Positions 12,531 to 23,690 of a DNA stretch of 64,000 nt are shown piece by piece (the stretch's first letter is position 1; every line of letters begins with the position of its first letter). The stretch is from Pseudoscleropodium purum. Lineage: Eukaryota; Streptophyta; Bryopsida; Hypnales; Brachytheciaceae. The DNA lies in assembly GCA_963969395.1 (NCBI GenBank), contig OZ017797.1, positions 25,296,001-25,360,000 on the forward strand. The letters are read 5' to 3'. The notes beneath the pieces were generated by a model. The model ran no database searches and was not told the DNA's origin. It saw only the letters and a program-made list of their open reading frames with translations. Made by a program: the position numbers and the translations under genes.

Positions 12531-14339
12531 CAAATTGACTAAACATCACATCAAAGACTAACATTGGAGACTCCACTACCAGTTTTGTCCTCAATACAAC
12601 CGTACAAGTTCTAGCAAAGTACATGAATTCCTATAGTCCTTTTTTAATTAGAAATAGGGACATGGTACGTTGGGTATACACTTATTATACCATTTCCAAC
12701 ACCCTAAACTAATTGGTGGCACTCCAAGTCCAATTTGATGTCATCGTATAATCCGGATTTTGCCTACTTCGCAAAACACCCAGAACTATAGTATAGAGGT
12801 TCAATATCCAAGGAATGATCAAATAGTCTAACGTAATGCGATTAGACTTACTTTTATTAATAGAACTAATCGTACAATATCAACTCTAAATGAAAATAAT
12901 GTTAAAATATCCTATTGGTTTGAGGAATTGGGATCATTCATTTATCCAATAACTAGTTTTTGTCTGACACACATGGATGCACAATACAAATATGAAGTCC
13001 CAATCTTATCCTAGTATGTTGGTTCAAAGAAGAAATACACTTTTGTGAGGGAAAACATAACATATAGCTTTAAGCAAACAAGTCCTCAATTCCTGTTGCA
13101 TTTGCTTAAAGCATAGGCTTACAATATTCGCTTAAAGCGTCAATCATCATTCATTAAACCACAAGGTAATATAAACAATTTCATCACACTTCAATGTCTC
13201 AATATTTACTTATAGCATTCTATAATAACTTGCTTGAAGCCATTCTATCAAATTAGTCTAATTGCATATTCACTCAATTCACTGTAAAACTATTTATTAT
13301 AATTGCTTTAAGCATTCACCAATATAAGGTTATGATCTATACAAATTTTCATTCACACTCCTTAATCAATTTGAATTTAGTTTACAATTCTAACACAGTT
13401 TCAATCTATTATTTAGATTACAATTATATAATCACTGGATATAAACACAAATTTATATATTCATCCAATTACTAGGATTTCTACACAATCTAAATATATT
13501 TAACACTCATACATTATAAAACTTCAAGCCAACAATTTACTTCAATACAAATGCTTGAAGTAACCTCTCAATCATAGACTCATTACCAATTGCTTAAGCA
13601 TACATCACCCATCGATATGCTTAAAGCACAAACAATAACACTATACGCTTAAGCGGACACACACTTGTTCAACCATTCAAACAATATACAACATAACTAA
13701 CTACTTTAAGCCACAGCCTTCCACTCAGCAATTACTTTAAGCCTCAATGAAAACACACACTGCCAAAGTATATACAACAATTACAATGATGAAATCAAAA
13801 TTAGATTACAACAACAACTTTAAGCATCTAAGTATATAAATTTCTTTCACAGGAAATTACACAACAACAAACTATACCCAATCATTAGAATTTTAAGACT
13901 GAATCAAACATCACCAATTGTCCAATTGCTAGGTCTTCAAATTCAGTTAAAATATGCACAAGAAGATACCCAATCATTGGGACTTACACACACTTTACAA
14001 AATATATGCTTAAAGCTTTATTACAAAGATGAAATCACTTGAATATCAGTTAAACTAAAAATCTTCAACACATACACACATGAAGTGGAGAGAGAGAGTC
14101 CTCAAGAAGAAGAGCCTCCAATCCTTACAATACCAACCTAAGGACCCTTCCAAATCCAACTTGGTTAAACCATTAATAACTCAACTCTTGCATTCATTGG
14201 AATCCTATGGCAATACTTAAATTCAACAACATCTAAACTCCTATCACCAAGTAACCCTAAAATTGAGTCTAATTTGACACCCATTCACACAACAAAACCA
14301 AAAAAATGGTTTATTCAACAAATTTACACACTTACACAT
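12531..14339. repeat. Region strewn with GCTTAAAGC-like words
   Basis: No gene is visible. Between about 13060 and 14030 the words CTTAAAGC, CTTTAAGC, GCTTGAAGC and GCTTAAGC recur about 15 times at irregular spacing (for example near 13110, 13130, 13305, 13550, 13590, 13618, 13648, 13705, 13738 and 14010). This is far denser than expected in such AT-rich DNA. It may be a badly decayed tandem repeat. Confidence 0.4.
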
Positions 14340-15918
14340 TGCCTTAGATGCCATAGTGGCAACATGCAAGGTGGCATTTATTGGAAATTTCTGGCCGGAT
14401 ATTAGAAAAAGGAAGTTGGGCATTTGAAGACCCTAGTTCTACTCTAATGCTTTGTTCCAATAGCTAGTGATGCACTCCCAGATGCACTTGAAACTATGAA
14501 AGGTTCAATTATTGTGTCAAAAAATCTTAGAAAGACAGGTTGAGTAAGAAAGTAGTCAAGTGAGGCTAACAATAAAGATAGTAGTCAAGTAGTGAGAAAA
14601 AACAATAGATCTAAAAAAATTAAAGCAACCTATAAAAGACCTTTATGCTAATGAGCTTATTTTGTCAGTATTACTAGATTCTTCCTTGTTTGCAAGGACC
14701 AGTGAATGTTCTCTTTTGCCTTCAATGCCTACCATTGCTTGTCAAAATGAGGGTTCTCATTCTGAAAGACAACCTATTGATCTTAGTTCTTGTCTTCAGA
14801 AAAGTGAAGCTTTTGATGATCTCTTACTAGATATGAATCAATTGATTGTTGTTATATGCTAATTCAATGTAATTTAGTGCCAATCTAGTGTAGCTTGATG
14901 CCAATTATCTACTGTAGTTCAATTCCCATCAACTATAGATTGGAGCCAATCCATTGTTATTGAGAGTCAATTTGGTGTAAATGAAAGCCGATTCAACATT
15001 CTGAATAATACTTGTATCGCTCTAATCGATGCATCATTGACAACTCATTGTGTTCAAAATCCACCAATTTATTCTCGGTATTTGGTTCTTATTGACATTG
15101 TTGGACTTCCTAATTCTCAATTAGGAAGTCAAATGAATGCCTTGATAGTTTGAAGAAATACTTTGAACGAAGTTTTAGAATTCCTTCTACGTAATGAAGC
15201 AAAATTTTAATTGATTATCAATCATCTTAGAAGTGCTTCCAAGGAAAATGAGTGATGGGCAATAAACAGGTTCAATCAATGGCACTAGTGTGAAGGTTTG
15301 CTTACTAGTATTTTGTTTGAAAAAATTCCTTTGCAAAAATGTGGAATGCTTTTAGCTAGATTCTTTTCTATGTTGTATAAGCCATTTGGTACTAGGTATC
15401 CTAGTGGTTTCATTGGCAATATGCTTGATTCCTTCAATTGACACCTTTGTCAAGAACAAGATCAATGAGTTGCAGAAATTGGATGTTTAGAAGCTCAATT
15501 TAACATTGCAATGCATTTGTGGTTTGCTAAAATCAAATTGAGTGTTCTTGAAGCTAAAGTAAATAAGCCTTGAAAGATTGCACAAGCTTTTATAATTGCT
15601 AAAGAAAAACAAATAGTAGATTATGCAAGTCACGAGATAACCAATCCTTGTTGTTTACAGAAACGATTTGCTTTGTACTGTACTTTAGTGTTTTTTATAA
15701 GGGGAAGCAAAGATTTGAACAATAATCTTTACAAGGACTTTGAACTTGGTGTCAATGCAAATGGAAAAGAATATGTAAGTACGTTTCATTGATTTATTTG
15801 ATTAAATATTTATTCAATTTATTGTTTTATTTTTAACTTAGTTATGTTCAAGTATTGTAATAGCCTATGTCAAATGAGTTTGCTAATCAAATCATGCTTA
15901 GCTAAGTTCATTATCAAA
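14340..15918. other. Decayed coding-like DNA, unidentified
   Basis: Codon-like stretches on the + strand (for example 14662-14862, about 66 codons, and the run near 15490-15780) suggest old coding sequence, but all are broken by stops and no family is recognised. It might be the 5' part of a transposon or a processed pseudogene. Confidence 0.3.
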
Positions 15919-15921
15919 TTA

Positions 15922-16274
15922 GGGCCGCTTCACACATGGGCCCAAGGTTGAGAGTCCATCGGTCTCCACCAATCAAATTTCAGAAAATCCTGACTTCGGC
16001 CTCTCGACCCTTCACACAATGCGGCACAATCCAAAGTCCGTCGCCCTCCAAAGTGCCTACATGGAAGCCCAAGCTCGTACATGGCAATGGCTTTATGATG
16101 GACTCTCGACCAAAGTTTGGGTCACCACAAAGTGGCGACCCAAACTTTGGTCGAGAGTCTGTCGAATTGCCCATTTATTATCCATTTATTGCCCATTTTT
16201 TGGACTCTTGCCCAAAGTTTGGCCATGAATTCCCATGGCCTCTCGACTTGGTTGGCTCATGTGTGAAGCGCCCC
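15922..16274. mobile_element. Harbinger/Tourist-type MITE (353 bp, TSD TTA)
   Basis: The element is bounded by TTA at 15919-15921 and TTA at 16275-16277, the 3-bp target duplication typical of PIF/Harbinger elements. The left end reads GGGCCGCTTCACACATGGGC. The complement of the right end reads GGGGCGCTTCACACATGAGC, so the terminal inverted repeat is about 18 of 20. It is much richer in GC than its surroundings and has no transposase. An internal hairpin with perfect 23-bp arms (16101-16123 and 16137-16159, 13-base loop) lies in the middle. Confidence 0.88.
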
Positions 16275-16277
16275 TTA

Positions 16278-17899
16278 AATGTCTATTAGAATGATGATTT
16301 GTTGCAATCTATCCACCCAAATGTTTATTAAGTTATACATATGAAGTATTTTCTATCTGGTAAAAGACAAATATCACAAATGATTGAGCAAAAATTACAA
16401 AGTCATGTTAAAAAAGACTCATACGAAGGATTTTTGGCCTAAAGTTATTTCTTACAATGTTGATGTGGTGGTGATTTAGAAAGCTCTTGTGTATCATTAT
16501 CTTCCTATTTTAAAAGAAAGTGACCACTTATTCTTGTGTCCTATAGAGTATAGACAATCCAAAAAATCAATTGTAGTATAAAATTGTAAATGTAGGAAAA
16601 GGAATCATCAAAAGTTGAGTTAGAATTAAGGCAAAAGATATTTGACTCAAAGGATATTTTACAAACAAAAGTACAAGAAAAAGTGCATTGTCTCATATGG
16701 CAATGACCCAACTACTTGTAAAGACTATGATGCATATTGCAAGATATAAAAGTGCTTCTTTTTTAAACAAGTACAATGAATTGCTAGAATTAGAAGATGA
16801 AGGTGTACAGTTAGCTATCCAAAATTCCTATGACATACAAAGTAAAACACACAAGAAGTTTGTCAATCATCTAGGCAATGTGAGTAAGGATTACCATGAA
16901 AAGTAGTTAAAAGATCTTGTTGTACAAGATGGATCTCATCCAAATCTTACTACTTTGTTTAGGCAATGAGAATAAGAACAATGTCAAGGAAAGATTGGTT
17001 CTTCATCTCGACAATACAAATTTGAAGGACTAATTGATGGAGACGAGGTACTAGAGTTTGAAGAAATTGTACAAGGTGATGTTGCTGAAAGTGAAAGAGA
17101 TGAAGAATTTGGAAGTGATGCTAAGCTAGAAGTATTTGAGCTTCAAGAATATGTATGTTACGATAATCGGGTGATACAACTTCATTCAAAAGTTGAAGAG
17201 TTGGAATAAGTTCAATTTAACCAAAATGATGTTCTTCAAGTGATTAGTCAAGATAAACAATATAAATATATGTATGATATCTATACAAATAGGCCTCTTG
17301 GAGTAAAATCGTGGTCTAAATTGTGGATGGGTGGTGGTCTTTGGTTGACGTCAAGGAATCAATGTCATTCTATTAATTGCACTCGACTTCTTCGACAACC
17401 ACCAATTCCATTGTATAAAGCACCATTTCAACACTCTTTCTTTGAACCTTATCCTTGTGACCCTCCTCCAATTATTGAAGAACACCTTTTTGATGTTGGA
17501 AGAAATTCAAGTTCAATTAAACGTCATGGTTGTGAACTTGATCAAGAGTGGATGGCTCATACTCAGACCTGTTCCTTCAATAAAAACTTGACGCATTGAA
17601 AAAAGAGTCTCAACTACAACTCAATGCTATTAAATTGAGTATGTCTTCAAATTTTCATTCTACTACTTTTAGAAGCTCTGGTGGATGTGAATTAGGGAAT
17701 GATTACATTGATTCATACAAGAAGGAAGTATATCAATTTTATCATCATCATGAAGTTTTTCCTGGTGCCAATCAAATCCTTGTTGATCGATGAATGAACT
17801 TTGTCACTTGACATGAGAATAGCAACACTGATCGTCATGATGCAAAACAAAGACTTATTAATTGGCGTGTGAACTTTATCAACCAACATGATGATTGCA
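16278..17899 (+). pseudogene. Broken coding-like sequence of unknown family
   Basis: Several open segments follow one another on the + strand (16688-16906, about 16980-17210, 17240-17599, 17596-17793). Their residue composition is protein-like, with clusters of acidic residues, but stops and frame changes interrupt them. I do not recognise the family. It could be the 5' part (gag leader) of the retroelement that follows, or a separate element. Confidence 0.35.
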
Positions 17900-18179
17900 A
17901 TATTGATAAGCTAGAAAATTGTAGTATTCATCAAAGGGGGGAGTTAGTTATTGTGTTGAAAGAAGGAATTGCATTTCCAACAGCTGAGGCTTCAAAAACT
18001 GATGACGGGGATGAAGATAAGGGTGACGAAGCTACCTTAGGCCTTTATGCAACATGAGCTGTAAGGCTAAAATCCAAATCTGCTATTAGTAGCCCTGATG
18101 GAACTACATCTACATTCATTTCTTAGTTGTCTTGAGCATCAACTAAGGCAATAGCCACGATGGGCCCTCTTCCTTAGTT

Positions 18180-18900
18180 TGACCTTCTCTGGTTATTTTT
18201 CGAGCATTTAGAAATGGATTTTGGAGGCATTTGTTGAGATCATGTGCCCCACATCCAAGACTTCAAGAAGGAGACTAGAGACACTCTTAGCATCATGTAT
18301 GCAAGGCTTTCTAAGTTTGCTCGTGAAAGTAGAGATGCCTTCACAGAATGCCAATTGGTAGAGCTTTACATGGGGAAACAAGACAAGAAGATTTGCCACA
18401 TGGCACCCCTTCACATGTTGCTAGTATATGAAGGTCAAGCTACTTTAGCTAAAGCTTTTGCTATTGTAGAGCAGTTGGATCAGGGGCTATGTGTATAAGA
18501 GGTTGATAGATTGTCATCTATTATGACTTCCACAACAAATCAATCCAAGGCTATTGTTAGTGGTTCTAGAAAGAGCCAAGGGACATCTAAGGCCTCTAAA
18601 CAAGTTCTTATGGCAGTTGAAGTGAAAGGGACAGTCAATTCTCATATACATTGTTAAAAGTGTGGATTGTTAGGCCACAAGAAAAGAGATTCTTCTACAG
18701 ATACATCATTTGAAGGCAAGAATGGTGGACAAGTAGCTATCAACAAAAATAATGTTACCACAACAAAAAAAGGGCAACAAAAAAAGATATAGAGTCAAGT
18801 CACATCTCCAAAGTGCACTTATGCACCTGTAACTAAGTTGGTCATATAGAGGACAAGTGTTGGGTGAAGAACCCATAGCTAAGGCCTCAATCATTTATTC
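18180..18900 (+). pseudogene. gag remnant with two broken zinc knuckles
   Basis: A capsid-like open segment covers 18244-18498 (84 codons). About 150 bases later two CCHC-type knuckles can be traced. In the first (around 18653-18690) KCGLLGHKKR is preceded by a stop; in the second (around 18822-18875) VGHIEDKCWVKNP is preceded by a stop. Both stops are TAA where a Gln codon would fit. Gag would package the element RNA. The N-terminal limit is unclear. Confidence 0.6.
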
Positions 18901-19336
18901 CACAAGCTACTTAAGGAGGTAGTTTAAATTTTGGAGGCAACAATCTTGAAGCACGTATGGGAGAGTTGCAAAATACTCTAGCATTGTTTGTTACAATAAC
19001 AACGAAAATCACACCAACATCTTCTAGCTCAAAACCTAGATTAGATAGGTTTGAGTATGGTGCTCATAGTGAGGTGGTTGCAATAGTGGCTACTAGATCA
19101 TAAACTGATTCTTTACTTGTTGCATCCATGGTAGAAGAAAACTCAACCGCACAATGTGGGCTTTATATACACCACCAAGGGCCTCTTGATAACATCAGAT
19201 AGTCAAGATTGCCTATGATATTTGGCTTGGTGGATGTGGTGACTAGTCTAATACTTACAATAGTTTTTAATGAAAAAATTCATTTAAAGAAGGAGATATG
19301 GTGAAGAGTTTAGCTTTCAAACTTTGAAAGGTTTCA

Positions 19337-20170
19337 TTGTTCTTAGGGGTCCAATTACAAAGTGGAAACTTTGATGCAATTATTGTATATTATATGGCAA
19401 GGAAGATGATGCAAGGTACGGTTCTAACACCTACATATGTAGCCATGAAGGAGATAAAAGAGTCTTCTTTGACTGATGGTAAAGAAGGCACAAGGAAAAA
19501 TGTTGCTCAAGTAGCAGCAGATGCCTTATTATGTTGGAAAGGGTGGCCAAAGGAGTCCCCTTCACAAGTAGAGTTTGCTAGTAGCTTGAATTCAAGTGGA
19601 GAAGCTATTAGGAGTGATGTTGAGATTTTAACAAGTTATTTGATAATGGTACTAGCTTGGGTAACTTGTAAGTTTTTGCAAGTCAAGCCTGGAGTAGTGC
19701 GTTTGGCCAATTCTGGTCATGTCTTTTCTGTAGCTCGAGGTGGTATATTTCAAGTGTTTCCACACAAGGTACTACTTGATATTAGTGCTCAACCAGTAAT
19801 GCTAAGAAAACTTCAAGCTCAAAGCTTGGAACTTCTTTCTAGTGACTTGGACCCATGTCCATTCACTAAAGCAACATCACTTGAGGGCACAAAGCAGCTT
19901 ATGAAGTTGATTAAAGAGCCGCTACAACTTCAATTCAAAATGGGCATTGATGCATACACTCATATCTGTGTGAGTTGTGTAGTTACAAGTGCTATTAGCT
20001 ATGACATTCTATTGGGAAAATAGGCTTTGTATCCCATTGGTTTTGGTCATGATTCTTGGACTGAGAAAGCGTGATCTTGATTAGGGTGGTCGCAAGAAGA
20101 TGGATGGAAGGATTTGATTCCTGTCATCTTTGATATTTCTATTGGTGTGGTTGAAGGTTTGACAACAATG
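19337..20170 (+). pseudogene. Retroelement protease region, broken
   Basis: An open frame runs from 19337 to 20023, and its natural continuation reaches about 20170 through TAG (20021) and two TGA codons near 20071-20079. The end around 19995-20060 (YDILLGK, a stop, then ALYPIGFG) matches the C-terminal end of gypsy aspartic proteases and the linker after it. I could not place a clean DTG/DSG catalytic triad, so the N-terminal limit is unsure. The frame differs by one base from that of the following domain; the shift lies near 20455. Confidence 0.55.
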
Positions 20171-20439
20171 TATGGATGTGGTGCACAATAGTTTGCAACT
20201 AGAGATTTGCTGCTTGAAGGCAATATGTTTGCTATAGACTCACCTCCAAAGTTGGATTAGCAAGACTGTTTCAAACCGTTTGTAAGGCACTCCAATGACT
20301 CCATACTATCATGGATTTCACCAAAAGATTTGTTTGACAAATGCAATGAGTTGGTGGAGGGAATTAAACAACATCTCTAACAACCACAATCCACATTGCC
20401 ACCTCTACAAAAATTTGTGGATCTTCATGATGATCTTGA

Positions 20440-21345
20440 GGGCATGGTTCTTGTAGAACTATTGTTGGACTTGGTACTGGTTTAACTATAATTTTGGAGG
20501 CACAGTTGTCTATATGGAGTTATACGTATATGGACAACAACATTGAAGTGAGCAGAGTTGCAAAACATCATTTAGAGCAGCTAAAGATGCGAAATCCAAA
20601 GCAATTATCTATGAGTGTTATTCAAGGTTGTATGTCTTGAATTCCTTTAGACATTACTTTGATTAGAGAAAAGGATCTTCTAAGGTTGGGCAAAGTGGAC
20701 CTTGTGATGGTTGGATGTCTTTGCCATGGGTATTCTCGGGTTGGTTATCGCTAGGGACTCCAAGACCCATACTCAAATTTATTTTGGGAACTCTTGTGGT
20801 TATTGACTTGGTGGCAACATAGACAAGCTACAAGTATTGCTTATGTCCTTGAAAATGTGCTTCCATTAGGAGATGTTGAAGCTTGGTTTTATGACAATGC
20901 AAAGGTGGTATGTCAACATCTTGGAGATCTAATTGCAATAGATGTTGTAGCTCTTGGTTCTTATGTCCATCATTTACGGTAGAAGTAGACTAATTTGGCT
21001 CACATGCAAGGCATTTTAGCAACATTACATTCTATCAAACGTCAAGCAGGAAGACATCTTCATGACATTTTAGAGGACGGGCGATTTGCCCAAGTAGTGG
21101 TGCAAGACAATCAACCACCATTGGCTATGGTCAACCGTGTAAGATTGTCTCGATTGGCATTTCCTACTTTGATGAACTATCCTTGGTGTTTTGTTTTTTG
21201 CAATGGTGGACCAAGTTTAGTGTTTGACAACACTTCTATGAGATTGGAAGAACCATGTGCTACTGAACGAGAGCATGCTATGGATTTTCCTACCAATACC
21301 ACTTGTAGGCTTGGATTAACAGTCATAGCAACATCATTGCCTTAG
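20440..21345 (+). pseudogene. Relic cytosine-5 DNA methyltransferase inside the retroelement
   Basis: Read in the frame of 20461, C5-methyltransferase motifs appear in the canonical order. Motif I (GLGTGL) is at 20467-20484. The acidic motif II segment (YMDNN) is at 20527-20541. Motif IV with the catalytic Cys (GCLCHGYS, the usual Pro and Gln changed) is at 20713-20736. Motif VI (ENV) is at 20851-20859. Motif VIII is broken near 20971-20988. A motif IX-like region (EREHAMDFPTNTT) is at 21268-21306, and the target-recognition region would lie before it. In-frame stops are at 20638, 20752, 20980 and 20986. A one-base shift near 20455 separates it from the protease frame. It lies upstream of RT in the same frame, so it was probably part of the pol polyprotein. 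Retrotransposon-borne methyltransferases are known from some eukaryotes. Confidence 0.82.
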
Positions 21346-21843
21346 ATAAGCAATGGACCTCACATCTATGATTCTTAGGGGTATATTTGGCAATTCAAAG
21401 GCACAAGAAACTTGGCCTTGAAGGCCATCTGGGGGCAAATGCTTCAAGCCAAGGGGCAGAGAGTATTATACCACTAGTGGTGGAGAAGAAAGCTACTTCA
21501 AATGCCACGGCATGGCATGACGTTCAAGAATCTTAGAGCCAAGCACTAGAGAAAAGAAGAATCCAAAATAGTATTGAGTGGCTTGTAGAAGATGATTTAT
21601 GAGGACAACGTGTATTGGCAACATTGGTTCAAAACATGGGAATGGAAGATGCCAAAGAAAAGTTCAAGAAGGTGTTTCTTACAAAAAAAAAACCCATATC
21701 TTGTTGCATTACCTCATTCTATAGATGGTATTGATGTTGGTACTAGTAGAAGTGATTTTGTTGGAATTGTAGAGGGTGATGATTCATCTATTGTCTTGAA
21801 CAAGGACAATGGTGCAAGCTCTTCCAACTAACAATCAAAGGAG

Positions 21844-22851
21844 GTGCTTACACCATCTAAGGGGGCCCTAAAAGAGGAAATAATCTTACCAATTAACAAA
21901 GATTGGGAGATGGACATAGGCATGGGACTCATTGGTGTAGAGGTATGGAAGGTGCGAGCATTTATACACTCGTATAGGGCTTGCTTTGCTTTTAAACTCA
22001 ATGATTTGGAAGGTTGTAAAGGCAAGCCTATGAGAATTCAATTGAAGGATGATCATCCAGTGTTTAGATGCCCATATATGCTTAGCCTTTTAAAAAGAGA
22101 TGGGGTGAAATTGAGGTGCAAAGAACTTTTGGACATTGGATTAGTGGAGATCTTAGATGGAGAATATGCATGTGTTATAGTAATGCCAGCAAAAAAAGAT
22201 GTTCTTGAAAATTGGATGGAGAAACAAATGTGCGGAGATTACCATCTTATTAACAAGAAAACAAAGTCTGATCAATATTCTATGCTAACACATGAAGAGT
22301 TATTTGATGCAGTTGGAAGGGCAAGAGTCTTTAGTACCTTAGACTTGAGGTTAGAGTACCATCAACTACCATTGAGACTAGAAAATAAGGTGAAGATAGC
22401 ATTTTGGGAAGTAGATGATGATGAAAGAAGTATGCTTTTCTATTGGAAATTCTTACCTTTTGGCTGGAAGAATGCTTCGGCAGAGTTTCAACATGTTATG
22501 GATCAAGTCTTGAAGGGGTTTCCATTTGCTCAATGTTACATAGATGATGTGATTATCTTTAGTGATACAATGGAGGAGCATGTTCAACACTTGCAACAAG
22601 TTTTTGAGAGGCTGCAAACTTGGGGTTTTCATCTACACCATGGAAAGTATAAATTCTTCCATGATTGGTTGTCTTATTTGGAACATATAATTACACCAAG
22701 AGGTTTGGGAGTACAAGAGGCAAAGGTAGAAGCTTTGAGAAGGATTCCAATTCCTAGGGATGTGTCAAGGTTGAGAGTTTTTATGGGACTAGCAAACTAC
22801 TATCAACAATTTGTTCGTGGATTTAGTCTCTTGGCCAAACCTTTAACTTGA
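21844..22851 (+). pseudogene. Ty3/gypsy reverse transcriptase domain
   Basis: A 335-codon segment is open here. It contains the RT signatures in order: DYHLINKKT (about residues 134-142), VFSTLDLRLEYHQLPL (about 161-176), FLPFGWKNASAEFQ (about 201-214), YIDDVIIFS (residues 232-240, the YxDD catalytic box at 22537-22548) and GFHLHHGKYKFF in the thumb. It would copy element RNA into DNA. The frame continues upstream without a shift to the methyltransferase. Several conserved positions are altered and the flanking domains carry stops, so it is a relic even though this part is open. Confidence 0.9.
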
Positions 22852-23680
22852 TTAACTTGAGTTGATCAAGAATGGATGTAGGGTCCTAATTAAGAAAAGG
22901 CATTTGAGGCTTTGGAAGGAGAATTTGGTTCAGCACTAGTGTTGAAGAGGCCCGATGCTCGATGGCCTTTCTAATTCCACATAGATTGGAGTACGTTAGG
23001 AATTAGAGCTGTGTTGACTCAAAAAGATGATGATGGCAAGGAATATGTGATTGCATATGCTTCACGAAGCAACAATGATGCAGAGGCAAAGTATTCATCT
23101 TATAAGGGGGAGTACTTAGCAATAGTATAGGTAGTTGCTCATTTCCGTCCATATCTTTATGGCTAGAGCTTTACACTCGTGACCGATTATCAACCTTTAA
23201 AATGGTTGATGGAGTCAAATAAACTCATAGGAAAGCTTGCTAGATGGGCTTTATTATTGTAGGTATATGATTTTGAAGTAGTCTATAAGGCGGAGTTGCA
23301 AAATTTGGATGATGATGGCTTAAGCCGCAATCCAAGTCCCTTAGAGGAGAATATGACCAGTACCTGATGGCATGGCACATGTGATCAAGAGGTAGTGCTA
23401 GGGTGGCATGCTTCATCTTATTTGGCATGGATGGAAGAAATATCTAGCCAAGAGTTAGAAGAGACTCTAGTGGATGTTCTTGATGAGGACTTGGATGAAA
23501 GAAGGTCTAAAAATACCACTGACGTATGGAAAGACCAAGGGATTCTACATTGTCTTCAGCATGGGGAGTTTTTGCATAATACCACATCTCAAGATAGAGA
23601 TTGGATAATCCATTGATTGGCTAGATTTCATTGGGAATGTGGTTTTATATCTTATAGATGTCCGGATGGAACATAGAGGG
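22852..23680 (+). pseudogene. RNase H and pre-integrase region, broken by stops
   Basis: Continuing in the RT frame, an RNase H domain is readable across stops at 22849, 22858, 22879, 22891, 22972, 23128, 23164 and 23260. Recognisable segments are YVIAYASR, TDYQPLKWLM (about 23179-23208) and DDDGLSRNP near the end. After TGA at 23365 the frame continues into the zinc-finger-like spacer that precedes integrase (about 23500-23680, stops at 23614 and 23674). The integrase core is absent. No frameshift was found in this whole stretch. Confidence 0.8.
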
Positions 23681-23690
23681 ATGGTTGGTT

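Larger units (their letters stand above)
17900..23690 (+). mobile_element. Degenerate Ty3/gypsy retrotransposon with methyltransferase domain
   Basis: The order on the + strand is gag with zinc knuckles, protease, cytosine-5 methyltransferase, reverse transcriptase, RNase H and the pre-integrase region. From 20461 to about 23680 one frame carries every domain and is interrupted only by nonsense codons. The integrase core and the 3' LTR are missing, and no LTRs, primer binding site or polypurine tract could be found, so both ends are uncertain. The RT type and domain order place it in Ty3/gypsy. It cannot be active. Confidence 0.85.

Noticed and set aside
17900..23690. LTRs and a primer binding site for the gypsy element
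   Set aside because: I looked for paired long repeats and a tRNA-complementary word on both sides and found none, so no LTR is called.
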